A stretch of 64,000 nucleotides of DNA from Ectobius pallidus (taxonomy: Eukaryota; Arthropoda; Insecta; Blattodea; Ectobiidae). Shown piece after piece: positions 49,292 to 61,754 of this stretch. The notes below the pieces were generated by a model. It saw nothing but the letters and a program-made list of their open reading frames with translations. It did no database searches and was not told the origin of the DNA. The position numbers were made by a program, and so were the translations under genes. How positions within the stretch are numbered: position 1 is the first letter of the stretch; each line of letters starts with the position of its first letter. The stretch is from assembly GCA_964059195.1 (NCBI GenBank), contig CAXKWD010000006.1:133492539-133556538 (forward strand). Direction: 5' to 3'.

Positions 49292-51122
49292 TATTACGTA
49301 AAGGTCATCGTTAGGTCATCGTTAAGGTGCCAACTATTTTAACGAAACCTGTATTTTGTTTATTCTCTAGATTCTTCATAAACTTTGATGTATAGCATTT
49401 TAAAATTATTTCCTTTACTTTGTGAAAACAGCAACAGAAAAGAAAGACGGGCTTAGTTAGAAAGGTTTACTGAACTTCTATGTCTTCTCCTAATTGCAGC
49501 TCTTTACAGCTTAAAACAAGATATGATTTACCGTATATTACATTTTTCTAATTGCCCATAAAATACTTCAAATCTCTGGCTGACATGAATATTTGTGTAA
49601 ATTTCATGACACTAGGCTAGTATTATAGTAATATACCTGTATATTACTAGCAGTAACAGAGCTACGTAATAAGTAACGTCTTTATGCTAGTCAGCACACT
49701 ATATATCATCGGCTACTTTTACCACCACTCTCTGAAGTGAATATCACTTAGCTGACTAAACAGAATTCAAAGAACTGCATGAAATATCTTATATTAATAT
49801 CTAAATCAGCAACACTCCTATACAAAACTTTTAACAAATTCACTCATTTGATAATGCGAATCGCGCAAATTCGTATCGTAACATTTTCAGAAAAGGAATG
49901 AATGAATGAAGTCCTTTTATTGTTAACAAGAAATATCTTTCTACATTATTCGTTGCATGAGCCCTTAGGCTGTCCATGCTTTAACTGTGCACAAGCAAAA
50001 ATGTACCCTAAAAGTAAAACTAAAAACACACAGACAAACAATAAAAAACTAGTAAATATACAAATAAAACACCACACACATACACACACTCCCCACCAAA
50101 AATAGCACATAGCCTACACCAGCAATACCCTTAAACACACCAACCAAATATATTTTACATATTATTCTATATACAGCCGTCTACCCCATCGGAGTACTCC
50201 CCTTACTCCCTCGGCCAGTTCCATCCTAAGCTGCCTCACTTGGGACATAAATTTTCCCACCCCCCCAAAAATCTAGTGTATATGCCTGGAAGACATGCTG
50301 CAATGGGAAAGAGTATTTAACCTCAGAATTTAGGCATAAAGTTACTAGTTAATTCTATTCGTATAAATAAAGTTGTGGGAGAAGATTCAAAGACCAATAA
50401 TTTCAGTCTGTGAACTTTGAATGTAACCTATAGATTCAGGATACCGTATCTTTTACTAATACGCATGACATAAATAGATAAATAATACAAATATACTGGA
50501 AAGAAGAGTAAAGTCCCTACTTTTCCTAACTGCACTGAAACATCCTGCTGAAGTGAATGCAAGGAGAAATAAACTTAAACCACGATGCTGTAGTTTAAAT
50601 TAATGGAAAAAAAAAAAAAAATATCTACGATCAGAAACATTTAAAAGTAAATTTAGCAAATACAAAACGAGACCATGCAGAAACATTTCTACAAGTCTTT
50701 GAAATGCACTGGTTTGCATGTGTGACCACTGCCAGGTTTTTTTACTTTGCCAATGCTGCAGTGGTTTCTCTTCATAACCACGTCCCTCAGTTCGATAATC
50801 ACTTTGCACAAGGGGGAAATGTAACTTGTTTCTAGTGGTTATTTCCACATTGAGTAACTCGAATGGACAATAAATATAGTTTGAACGTCTTTAACATATT
50901 CCTGCATTCTAATACTAAATAGTACCTTATGCAACGAGCCTACATTGGCATTTATGAAGGTACGAGTATGTTTATGAACGAGCAAAGCGACTTACGACTG
51001 TCTTGATTACCATTATAGACAAGTTGTTAAACATTTATTTAATTATCTTTTTTCCAAGTATTCAAGATTTGTTTTAATTTATTTAATCTATTTTGCGCAT
51101 GTTATGAAATTTATTATACAGA
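49292..51122. other. Intergenic, with possible retroelement tail and a dispersed repeat
   Basis: 49893-50110 starts (in minus orientation) with an AATAAA-like tail and (CATT)n, which may be a LINE 3' end; no coding remnant was verified. A dispersed repeat sits at 50929-50991. Otherwise no gene. Confidence 0.4.
50929..50991 (+). repeat. Dispersed repeat with acgagtatgtttatga, copy
   Basis: Matches 48409-48470 and, inverted, 28025-28105 (see those entries). Confidence 0.65.
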
Positions 51123-51130
51123 CGAAGTAC

Positions 51131-51794
51131 CAGGGGCGTATTCAGAGGGGGGGGATGAGGGGGCTGCAGCCCCCCGGAAACGCTAAGTCATGCTAATATG
51201 TTGCACATGAGGGCACTTTAATTTCTTAAATTGTAGAAATTTTAATTGCAATTGTAGAAAATTCAGCCTGGCTCGAAAGTCCAAGAAATGTCATCATTTT
51301 CTCTGAGACATCATAGGCAATGCAGGGTGTAGTATAAATTCGTCTCACCTCAAAATGAATAAAAGTAGTGTACTTTTATTTAGCATTTTTCGGCACTTTA
51401 TTCTTCACTAGTCCATTTTAGAAAAGTTTCATTCTTTCGTTGCATTTTCCCTATTTTGTCTTCAGAATTAACTTTTCAAACATTACAGAGAAAGCGATCT
51501 CATTTATGGGACATTCATGCATAAATATAGTAAACGTAAAAATAATAATAGAAAACGTGGTAATAAAGTAGTAATATAAAATACTTAAATCTTGTCCATT
51601 GTTCATTTTTTTACACTACTTTTAAAAATATGTATTTAGAAATATTGAGTCATTTTTTTCAATCCTTCTTGTCATATTTTCATAAATTTAAGGTCATTTT
51701 CAGGCATTTTTAGGTCATCCACTTCTGAGCCCTATGATACTATTGTTAAGCTTATCACAGCCCCTCCCGAAAAAAAACCTTGGATACGCTGTTG
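51131..51794. mobile_element. hAT-like non-autonomous element, 8-bp duplication
   Basis: cgaagtac occurs exactly at 51123-51130 and 51795-51802. The ends caggggcgtattca and (reversed) caacagcgtatcca are related TIRs. A G-run/C-run hairpin follows the left end. No transposase. The interior shares ggcatttttaggtca-type blocks with 53225-53430. Confidence 0.85.
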
Positions 51795-51802
51795 CGAAGT
51801 AC

Positions 51803-52964
51803 ATTATAAAGTAGAGAATATAACGTGGTACATAACACATGTTTTCATGAATGTTAGGATCGTCTTTTTGTTACTGTGTTATCGACAACACTGGCATAGG
51901 AAATATTACAAGAGCTTTAATCTTGTCAATAACATGCATTGGGATCCTCTCATCCCGTGAAATCTAAGCTCGCGTGCTAGTTCACAGGACTAATTAGGAA
52001 ATTAATTTATGAATAAATTATTAAATATCATGAAGTGGTATGGTATTATATTATTCGATTCAACTGTTACGATTATATCACGGCATTGTGGATAGTGGAT
52101 AGTATTTTGATGAAATTTCTTTTCATCTTGTAATACAGAAACATAGCTGATGATTCTTATTTGCATATTTTACATTAAACACAGGTTTTTTAGACGTAGT
52201 TGTTAAGACATGTTTGTCTGTTAAAAGCTTTTAAAAACTGGCAATTTTTAGTGCATTTCAGTATATTTTTGCAGACACCCCCAATAATAATTAAATTTCA
52301 TGTTTTTTAGTTTCCCTTGATATTTTTCCTTCCCTTTTTTGCTATTAGGATCAATTTGTTTAATTTCAATCATTTTTTCTTCCATTTCAAAATTTTCATT
52401 TTAACTTCCACCCATAGGCAATGTAGGCCTAATATAAATTATAAGTTAAAAGCCTATGTAAATTATCAACATAAAATAAATTTAGGTAAACTGGTGTTAC
52501 AAAGTGCCAGAATGCTTTTGTTTAATCAGTTTTATTGCAATTATGATACGCAGAAAATAAGTTTTTTTTTTAAATTGATTTCAGAGTTAAACTCCAGATT
52601 GATTCATTAAGCAAGACTTACGGAAAAACAAAGGTCTAGTTTTTTTTAATCAGATTAAAATTCAGATTTTTGATATCTTGGCAATCGCACACTCACATAA
52701 AAATACAAAAAAGAATGTCAACTTGGCCGGCTACCAGCGACCTCCAGAATGCGAGTCCAAGAAGTTCCCATCTCGACCACCTTACTCAGTTTAACGGTCT
52801 AGTTTGATAGGTGTAGGCCTATGTGTTATTTGTCATGTGTATGTGTATATGTATGTGTTATTTGTCATAGCTAACTGTATTACAATTTCCAAAGCCGTAT
52901 AGGCCTATGCAAACTGTAAAACAATATGTTGTCATGATAACTGATTTGCATTTGTTAAATTCTT
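51803..52964. other. AT-rich sequence, no gene seen
   Basis: A 97-codon plus frame at 52317-52610 (Phe/Ile/Asn rich, low complexity) is composition-driven. Nothing else supported. Confidence 0.4.
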
Positions 52965-53207
52965 TCTAATATATTACCATAAAATAGGCACTAAGTTGGG
53001 CTTTACTCCGGTACCGGTCAACCGATTTGATCCATTATCAACAGGCTTCTTCCCATGAACGTTATAAATGCGTTTACCAAGTTTTACGAAAATCCGATAA
53101 AGCGTATTTGAGTTATCGCGTATAAAGACACACGGACGGACAGACATTTTCCCTTCCCGCACACAATTTCATAAAGTACCATTCTGGCACTTAATAAAGA
53201 GTAAACT
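52965..53207 (+). repeat. Dispersed repeat, second copy of the 7496-7735 module
   Basis: Same blocks in order: attaccataaaa, ggcacta, ccggtcaaccgatt, ccaagttt, gaaaatccgataaagcgtat, acggacggacag, ending at ctggcacttaata. Single module, unlike the tandem one at 7380. Confidence 0.8.
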
Positions 53208-53224
53208 GTAGTATACAGTCTTGC

Positions 53225-53430
53225 AATGTTGGTACGGCACTTGAATTCAATAATCATTTTCCAATACTTTTAGGGCATTTTTGAAGTATTTTTAGGTCAG
53301 AAATGCCTCGTTTTAAAGGGAATTTCTTGGTTATTTATAGGCTATCAAAATCCTAGCCCTCTTTATTACTATTGACAGCTAGGGATAACTCCCCCCCCCC
53401 CCAAAAAAAAAACTATAAACAAAGTACAAG
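53225..53430. repeat. Fragment related to the 51131-51794 hAT element
   Basis: Shares agggcatttttgaagtattt-like and ttaggtcag blocks followed by tagccct...actattg and a C-run/A-run end, resembling the right end of the 51131 element. Similarity is patchy. Confidence 0.4.
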
Positions 53431-55443
53431 GAACTTCGTGATCACGGCCCATTTAATTATTACATAAATAAAAAGAAAGCGTACAAAAGCCTCACTGCAC
53501 GCTACATGCTCGATGCACTGTATGTTGTTTCCGAATACTCTTTAATTGATTGCTGATTGTGGTCTTATTGGTTGCCGCATACAATGCTGCCGACAGTGCC
53601 AGTTTCAGCAGATAGTGTCAGTGACATAGTACCAGTGTTAAATTATGTACAACGATATTATAATTATCCACTTCACGATTTTTCTTACATTTCGCGTGTT
53701 TCTACAAAGCAATTTAGTTTACATATTAATTCTATAGGTCTTGAAGAACATTACAGCATAAAATAAGGCTGTTTTTGTTTCTAATAAAATCTAAATGCAG
53801 AGAATAGAAGCAATCCCAATTAAATAAATGCTATCAACTTCGACAAAATATATCGTTTAGATTGCGCTGAGAATTTGCTCTAGTTGGGTGAAATTTATAG
53901 GTACCTAACACTCCATTGGCAGGTTGCGCTAATAGTCTTCGTTTGCTCATCATATAACAGGAGCTTCTTATTGTAACAAAAACCTTATTGATATTGAGAA
54001 TGATTATCACTTCCCTAAATATGCCCCTGTGGCCCATAATGTTAATTTGACTCGAGACCAGCTCATATAATATACTTAGTTCTATCAGGAATTGAAACTG
54101 AACACACTCAGGCATTGTGTGAATCGTTAATTTAGCACACGATTTAACATATCCGTAGAAGTATAAAGCTTCTTATTAGGAAAACTTCAGGTTTGATATA
54201 ACTTACCACTATTTTGCACAGAGACATCAATTCAATTTTCACCAGCCCGATGCCACTGTAGTAAGTTAAAATCATATTAGCCCTGGGGGAACGCTATAAA
54301 CGGGGAAATGGTTTATGCAGATGTGTGAGGGAAGGAAGGCTGTAAATAAAGACTAATGCAACAGTCCTTCCTGTTATACAGAAAGCTGAAGATTTAATTA
54401 GGTACCAAAATGTACTGCTGAATTGTCCCTATAAAAACTGACAAAGGAATTATTACCAACGTAGCCTTGAGAAATGCCACACGAGCTATATACTATTAAC
54501 AGAGAGCATTCGTATGGGATTATTTCATAAATTGCGAAGGGACAAAACATTATTTATACTTAAGTGATATTCGTAAAAGATCACTATATAGGCCTATAGT
54601 ATTTCCTATAGTATTTTCGTTTTATTGGGGTATTTTTGTTTGGACATTATGCACATGTTTTAAAAGTTCAGCCAAGAAAATGAAGAGAATCGTCCAATCT
54701 TCATATAAATAAAATTTAAAACTGACTTTTTTCTCCTCAAACTTATAAGTCCCTCTCTAGCGTATGGGAATCCTTCTGCGGTTCGGATTTCATGCTAAGT
54801 CGTAGTTCCAGTCTTCTGTAATATCTTCAGTAGTCCTCAACCTTTAATATCGAAATTCTTCTCTCGTGTCAAGGAATTAGCTAACAACTATTTCCACGAT
54901 CAATTGTGAAACTGTCCAAGTAAAAAGACCTAGCCTACAAGAGCAAGAAGAAGAAGAAAATGAGAAACGCATATTCTATTACGGTGAAAGTGCGATAGTC
55001 TGTTAGACTGTATAGTGATACTCCACAACAGCTGGTGAAGTTACTGAATCAAACACCTGAACAGAAGCCATACTAAAATGTGGTATCAACTTGTACAGTC
55101 GAGAAGTCTCTCTTCCAAGTGTGGATCAGAATTAATGGTGGCAAACCACACCATCTGCTTCTAGATTCAAAGGAACAAGCAAGCGAGTGTGTTAGAAATC
55201 CATTCAGGACAATGCAATGTGCAGGCGATCCTTTATGCTAATACGCACGGATGTTAACAGAACGTAAGTGACTATTTTAAGTGAAACTCCTAATCACACT
55301 GACAAAGTTGACACCTCTTCGCATATCAAATAGACTCTAAACAAGCAATCTTCGGTAACTCGTGAATAACTTAATAGGCCTACTAACTAATCATTAAAGG
55401 AATTTTATATTTTTAACACGACTTTATAAAACATATTTTATGC
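53431..55443. other. Intergenic sequence, no gene seen
   Basis: A 69-codon plus frame at 53557-53766 and a 93-codon minus frame at 53834-54115 have no recognisable content. Confidence 0.4.
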
Positions 55444-55450
55444 AATGTTT

Positions 55451-55969
55451 CTTATTTACTTACTCAATGACAACAGACAATTCCCAAGTAGGCTAAAGGA
55501 ATATTATCTATTTTATGGAACCCGGAGGTTCATTGCCGCGCTTACCTGATCCTGCCATTCAACCCTATTTTGTGCTAACTCCAACTATCTCTCGCAAATC
55601 CTACTTCCCTTAAATTTTTCCTAATATTGTCCTCCCACCTACGTCTAGGTCTTCCAAGTGGTCTTTTTCCTTCGGGTCTCCCAATCAATATTTTTGAGAT
55701 ATGTCTTTCCTCCCCTATGCGTTCAACATGTCCAGCTCATTTCATCTTCCGTGATTTAATTACTCTTACTGTATCTGGTGACGAGTAGCCTACAGGTTAT
55801 GAAGCTCATCGTTATGTAGTTTTCTCCAGTCCCCATTTTCATCTCTCTCCGGCCCAAATATTTTCCTAAGCCCCCTGTTTTCGAACGCTCTCAGATTATG
55901 TTCTTCCCGAAGAGTAAGCGATCAAGTCTCACATCCATATAATACAACCGGCAGGACAATAGTCTTATA
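55451..55969 (-). mobile_element. LINE fragment, second copy of the 23888-24373 family
   Basis: Same orientation and extent as 23888-24373, starting from a (GTAA)n tail. On the minus strand it reads LYGCET, a stop in place of Trp, then LTLREEHNLRAFENRGL, KIFGPERDENGD, WRKLHNDELHNL and the conserved C-terminus ending near NRVEWQDQ. aatgttt at 55444-55450 and 55970-55976 may be a short target duplication. Frames are broken. Confidence 0.88.
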
Positions 55970-55976
55970 AATGTTT

Positions 55977-56895
55977 ATTTTTAGATTCCTGGACAGAAGT
56001 CGAGAAGATAAGAGTTTCTGAACTGCAATCAGACCTGAAATGTATTACTTGCTCTAGAATTGGGAAAAGATGCTTAAGATAACCCCACAGTTCGATAAAA
56101 GCCCCAAATATTTGTTTGATGAAAATTACCATTCAGAGAAATAAGTTAAATAACTATCATGATGACCAGGGAAAGGATTTTTAATGCAAATACTTACGTA
56201 TAGGCCTATATGCTGCCTTGTCACTCGATAGTGATGTGGTCAAAGTAACTGGAACATCTGAACTTTCAGTTGGTGATGACTGATGAGATTATATCCCGGA
56301 AACTATTACATTTATTAACACAGTATTTATTTTATTGTAGCTACCGTAATAATAGTTTTTGTTGTTCAGAATTACTTGCAAATATTTGATGATTATAAGG
56401 CAGTGAAATGAACTCTCTTGCCAATAGAATAATTTTACTAAAACAGCAACGCCCATAATTATCAAAATATTGATTATTACACATTAGTGCTAAATTTTGC
56501 AGAATATCTAAGCAGGAATGAAGCATTTTAAAGAACATCATAGGTATTTCTTAGCAGTACCAGAGATCAATTAAAAAAAAAAGCACCACTACTTTGAAAT
56601 TAGACAGCGTAGAGTAGTTCCTTATCTCAAAATGTTTGTCTAGGATCCCTCCACAATCCCTGAAATTTGTATGGCTGAGTTCTAATACACCCGATTCCAG
56701 GCGCGAAGATGCGCCTAATACCTACTAATTTTATTGCTAAGGCTTCAATAAAAAAAATCTCTATCAGTCTAGGGGAATATCAAGTTGGGTTGGGTGCGTT
56801 CCTGGAGAGCCGAACGGTTTTTACAAAGACTATTAAGCCTAAATCCTGAATAGTCTTTCGCCCACGACACTGTACAAAATAATGAAAAGCGGAAG
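55977..56895. other. Intergenic sequence, no gene seen
   Basis: No coding or repeat boundary could be supported apart from TAGGCCTA octamers. Confidence 0.4.
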
Positions 56896-57156
56896 AATTC
56901 TAGAGTGATAGGGAAAAAGCGAATAAGTCAAAATACCAAAGTTTCAGGAAAGTGAAAAAACAAATTATTTCCACATCATTTTTAAATATTTAGATCAGCC
57001 CACCCAGATATTTTTACATAGTATAAGATACTGTGTAAAAATATCTGATGGACTGAACTAAATATTGTAACAGAGCTGTGAAAATAAATTGTATTCTGTC
57101 TCTCCTAAAACTTTGGTATTTTGACTTATTCGCTTTTTCCCTATCACTCTAGAATT
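56896..57156. mobile_element. Palindromic foldback MITE
   Basis: The outer arms aattctagagtgatagggaa, then aaagcgaataagtcaaaata and ccaaagttt match in reverse over about 50 bp with almost no mismatch. The middle continues to match less well (cagatatttttaca(t/c)agta), so almost the whole 261 bp folds on itself. No coding. No clear duplication at the borders. Confidence 0.9.
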
Positions 57157-57715
57157 TATCAACCATCAAAATCTTACTTTTCTAGTTACGTTATCTTCAG
57201 GTCCATAAATTATTCCATTTCTTGAATACCTTTGTACTTCTATATTGTATTTTGTTAACGTTTAATGCCGGTTGTCGACCAAGAGCTAAGCTAACTTAGC
57301 TTAGCTTAGCTTAGCTCACATACAGTGAGGGATTTCACATGTAGTTTTGTCGGCACAACTACATATGAAATATATAGGGTAAGGTGGTACATTTTCGAAC
57401 ACTTAAAAAATATTCTGATTTTATGAACACAATCAACACAAGACAAGTTCAACTGTATTGTATTCACAAAGTTGGCAATGTAGTTGACCCTTCACAAAAA
57501 TATCAAAGTCATACAGCTGTAATATTGGTCATGGCAATCGATCTTTCATTTCCAGAATATCGTTCGAAAATGTACCGCAGTAGGTACAATTCTAAACACC
57601 AGTGGGTACTATTTCGAACAGTGGCATTTCAACGAACAAAGTGCTTTGTTCCAAATATTATTTTCTATGATTATTATTTATCAGTAATATGAGCTTCATA
57701 ATGATGTGTCACGTT

Positions 57716-57962
57716 TTGAATAGGCAGATGACCGGATTGGGGCATATGGTCAGCATGCCGACTCCTACGACAGTTATTGATGGCTTACTGAACCGGAGCC
57801 GCTACTTCTTTATGAATTAGCTCTTCGGTTGGTGTCAGGAGGCTGAATGCACCCCGTTCCAGATCACCCTACCTCAGAAAAATCCGAGGAGATACCGGTG
57901 ATCGAACCCAGACTTGCGGGTCCGTAGTCAGGAACCACTAGACCATACAGACGGTCTGTTAT
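57716..57962 (-). repeat. tRNA-derived SINE inside the long-TIR element
   Basis: On the minus strand: tctgtatggtctagtggttc (A-box region), gcaagtctgggttcgatcac (B-box), then a ctgaggtagggtgatctgga body and ggctccggttcagtaagcca, ending near cggcatgctgacc. The body is shared with 21841-22075. The head is well preserved. Confidence 0.87.
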
Positions 57963-59219
57963 AACATCAAGAGCAATAATAAAAATACTTAACAGCTGCA
58001 TGCTATTGTGTATTGCATAAAATGCTCAGATGTAATAACATTGCAGAGGAAGTCTTAGTTTATAACTCTTCGTTGAAATAATAGGCTACCACTGTTGAAA
58101 GATGTATGAATACCATCATTTTATATTTGACTTGCACAGTTAATAATTATAATAAACATGCAGAATGCTGTGATAGCAAAACAGCTTTTCCATGCAAGAC
58201 TTAAGCAAGCGATCGCGGGTTAAAGTACTGTTCGAAATTGCACCTAAAATTTGTTCGTAGTTGTACCTCGAGCGAATGACCATTGTTGTGCCAATGACTT
58301 ACGTATTAAAGACTACGCTATTTGTTGGTATGAGTTAAAAATTGGTCCTCAAAAATATATTCCAGTAACACAACGTGGAATTATAAGCAATTTTATAACG
58401 TGCCATTTTTCAAGCATGGAGTTCTTACCTTCGATTGGAAAATAATTTTTTATGGCCGAATGAGACAACTCAAAACATCATTCTCGCGGATACAGGCACT
58501 GCCTTCTATATCTTACAAGCCATGCTGCTTGAAAACTAGCAACACAGGAGGTAGTCCTATCTGTGGTGGTCTGTGGGAAGCATTTGAATACGTTTTTATT
58601 GCAGATAATTTTCTTCATCACAAATACTGACTTTATTTATGCCAAATCAGTAGGTCTATATTACATAGCCTATACTTTTGATGTGCATAATAACGTAACG
58701 CGCGGTGACTCCACATATCTGAAGGAATTCGTAGTTTTCAGTGTCTCCTCATTATACGTTATGATGTCGCGTTTTTCTTATTTTATTGGTAATAACCTCA
58801 CTTATCCTGTTAGGCCTACGAGCTCTGTTATTTGACCCACAACAGAGTAATATTTTATTAAGCTGCTACACTTCTCTGGGTCATTTTGTACCACCACTGA
58901 GCTAGTTGTCCCAGGTTTAATATAACCTAGAACACTGATATCTCTTTTCTTGTTACATGCACTTTGTGGAAGACTACGCCCACGACTGTCACTGAAAAGA
59001 ATAACTTTGCCTTATTCCTTGGGAACACTCAGCTTTCCGTTATTTCCTGTCAAGTCATTCATTCGTTCATCCTCCGGTGGTGAACTGTGTTGATTCGCCA
59101 GCACTTTTGAGGTTAGGGTTTGAATCCCGTTCATTACCTTCACCAAACTGTAGGAAAACGCTGGTAGTAATATTGGGAGGATAGGAGATTGCATATATTA
59201 CGATTTGGCGTCTGCCACA
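57963..59219. other. Interior of the long-TIR element, no recognised gene
   Basis: Plus frames of 60-90 codons at 58251-58835 overlap in different frames and have no recognised domain. A B-box-like ttagggtttgaatcccgttc lies at about 59113. Confidence 0.4.
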
Positions 59220-59560
59220 TTAAGATGAATTAGGCTTACTGTGAGCAGCTAGATAAAAGTTCATACCAGTAAAAGTGACTCTATTTCTCTTCAATTCTTC
59301 TTTAATACCAGCCAATTCTTCCTTAAGAGCACTAATATCATACCGTACCTCACTCTGGTATTCGTTTGTAGCTGATGAACACGAAATTCTTCTGTGAAAA
59401 AACTGTTCTCTGGTGTACTCAATTAGAGGTGACGGTTTATATAAATCTCTCATTATGTACACGGCTTTTACCTTCCCTATGCACTCCAGTTGCTCTTCAG
59501 GTGTATCCAGATGTTCTCTAAACAATCGGCGATGACTGGGATTACTTTAAGCTGAAATAT
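59220..59560 (-). CDS. Hypothetical open frame with coiled-coil-like stretch
   Basis: A minus frame of about 106 codons runs from an upstream in-frame TAA near 59549 to a stop at 59220-59222. It starts with TTG (no ATG near the upstream end; the first ATG is internal, before RDLYKPSP). The peptide contains RLFREHLDTPEEQLECIGKV and a heptad-like DISALKEELAGIKEELKRN, and looks more protein-like than its neighbours. It sits in the right half of the long-TIR element, so it may be an exon or remnant of that element's own protein. I do not recognise it. Confidence 0.35.
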
Positions 59561-59948
59561 GCTTAATTTTTCGATGATTCTGACGGAGTTCATTGCTTTA
59601 TTTACAACATGTTCATAGCCGATAGGACTACCGATGCGATGTTGCCAGATTTAACAGCATGGATTGTAAGAAATAAAGATGGCAGTGATACAGGTCAACA
59701 AAACAATCAGTATGGACGCTATATAATTAAAAACAGGTTGGCTAACATTTGAAACCCAAAAATGGATAAAAATCTTAGTCCGTTCAGAATTGTACCATGT
59801 TCGAAAATGTACCACCTTACCCTAACTACATACATAGTTGTGCCGGATTTCACATGTAGTTTTGTCGGCACAACTACATATGAAATCCCGCACTGTATGC
59901 GAGCTAAGCTAAACTAACTTAGCTTAGCTCTTGGTCGACAACCGGCAT

Positions 59949-61526
59949 CACTGTTACTGACGTATAAATGCGTCGCCTCAAAGATTATGTAAAAGCAGTG
60001 ATATAAGATCAGTAGAGTAATACTATCAGTTAAAATGTGAAGATTTTTGTTCTCATGTTATGACTGTCATTCGTGGAATCCAACTATTCTATTGAAAGTT
60101 TCTCCATCAATTTCAAAATTAAACTCCTTGATGTTTTTACTTGATGGCTACCTTATTTATCAGTGTATAAATTCAGCTTTGAAAGGGTTAATCTTTGATG
60201 GTAGAGTGCTCAGTTTTTCTTTGCCCTTTAATTTGTTCCGGCTGTTGTAATTTCAGGTTGAAAGCAGTCATTTCGTATTTCTAGGAAAAGTAATAATTTG
60301 TTCTCTATCCAGTTACGATTTTTCATTGGACGTTAACTGTCCTTGTGTTTAAACGGGAAACATGTACTCTTCAAAGAAATGTATGTCTTTTCAGAGTAAA
60401 TAGAGCACTGGTTTTAATTTCGTTTGTGGATGCATGGGAATTGAGGGAAAGCATGCGTTGCATAGGGAAAAGCTCATTAGGGTTTTTATTCAAGAAATTT
60501 GTTGAATTTGCCGTATTCTATCATTACACCCTGCAAAGAGATGTTCGCAGAGAGATACAAAGGGTAATAATTCTGGAACATACTAAATATATCAAAGAAC
60601 TAAATGAGTACCTGAGATTTTACAATAATACTTAATATACGAGTATAAATATATATTAATGTATAAATGTATGCTATGGTACAGAGTGTTATACTAAAGA
60701 GTGCTTGAATACTTTACGTAAGGTATAGACAGAAATCTACAAACTATGTGATAAGTATGAACTAACTGTACATAAAAATTATTAAAAATATATCTACATT
60801 GCAAAGTAAGGCAAGGCAAATTAATATTTTGTACTTTATTATATTTTGCAGAACAGTTAATCTTTTCACTGCTACTGACATAAATGTCCTACAAAAATAT
60901 TGTATAAAAGCTGAGATATAACGTTAGCAGACTACTGTCACTCGAAAAATATGACGATTTTTTCCTCTTATGATTTTCATTTATGGATACAAGCCATTTT
61001 AGTAAATATCCTCATCGATTCTAAGCTTACAGCTCATTGATGGCTTTACTTCATGATTGCTTGTATAATAATCATACAAATTCAGCTCTGAAAGGGTTAA
61101 CTGTACCGTACTAAATGGTCCTTCTGTGTCTGTATTGATTTCAGGCTATAATTTGTGCATATGTGCTAAACAGTTGCCGAATTCAAAAGGCATAGTGAGG
61201 TTCAGAATGAGGAATCTCTTTTCGATTCTGTTAACTGATTACTATTACAGAATAAATATGATTGCAATAGAATAGATAGTAATTCGTGTAATGTGATGTC
61301 ATAAATACTGTACCCGGACAACGAAAACCCTTCTTTCTAACTGGTAGAATTATTTTACTCATGCCTATTTATCGCGTGCTCTAGTAACATAATTTTTCAC
61401 ATCAGACAAAAATCGGTAGTTATAGGGTTTTGTCGTAGATAGTTTTAGGTTTATAAATTATAGTATTAAATATGAATATATATACATTCATGAACCACAG
61501 ATTGTCTGTGTTGGACATTACATGAG
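59949..61526. other. Intergenic sequence, no gene supported
   Basis: Plus frame of 96 codons at 60345-60635 has a plausible start (TTTAAACGGGAAACATG nearby) but no recognised content. Two tracts share tcagct(t/c)tgaaagggttaa at about 60172 and 61083 in a loosely duplicated block. Confidence 0.35.
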
Positions 61527-61754
61527 AATATTATTATAGGAGAAAAATTTCTCACTAATTAGTGTGCCTTACAGCACTGCATATAACATAACTTGTGAGG
61601 TAGACCATTAAGGGCAATCAGTCATAGGAGGGAGGTTCTATCTGGCGCTGCGAAGTGAACTCTGGCTTAGCTCAATTGGTAGAGCAGTGGCACAGATAGA
61701 GAAAGTGCCTGGGTTCAAATCCCAGTGTCAGAGGAATTTTTCTCCTATAATATT
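61527..61754. mobile_element. 228-bp TIR element with tRNA-like right half
   Basis: The outer arms aatattattataggagaaaa and (reversed) aatattataggagaaaaatt match over 20 nt with a 3-nt indel. Within the right half (61665-61733) is a tRNA-like sequence: TCTGGCT acceptor arm, TA, a perfect D-stem GCTC/GAGC, a 5-bp stem GGCAC/GTGCC, and a perfect T-arm CTGGG-TTCAAAT-CCCAG. The acceptor pairs in six of seven positions. The anticodon loop is wrong (11 nt), so it is a tRNA pseudogene or tRNA-derived fragment, not a functional tRNA. Confidence 0.7.

Larger units (their letters stand above)
57265..59948. mobile_element. 2.7-kb element with ~130-bp TIRs
   Basis: The ends tgccggttgtcgaccaagag, then agctaagctaa, are inverted copies (57266 and 59947). 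They share the tttagc pentamer run, a catacagtg(a/c)ggga block and gggtaaggtggtacattttc. Each TIR contains a 40-bp palindrome (centre tgtcggcacaactacatatg or its complement). The interior holds a SINE at 57716-57962 and no recognised transposase. No duplication was found. Superfamily unknown. Confidence 0.85.

Noticed and set aside
49893..50110. LINE 3' end with (CATT)n
   Set aside because: AATAAA-like tail and simple repeat are suggestive, but I could not verify any coding remnant.
61665..61735. Functional tRNA gene
   Set aside because: The anticodon arm does not form a 5-bp/7-nt loop and the last acceptor pair mismatches, so pseudogene or SINE-like.
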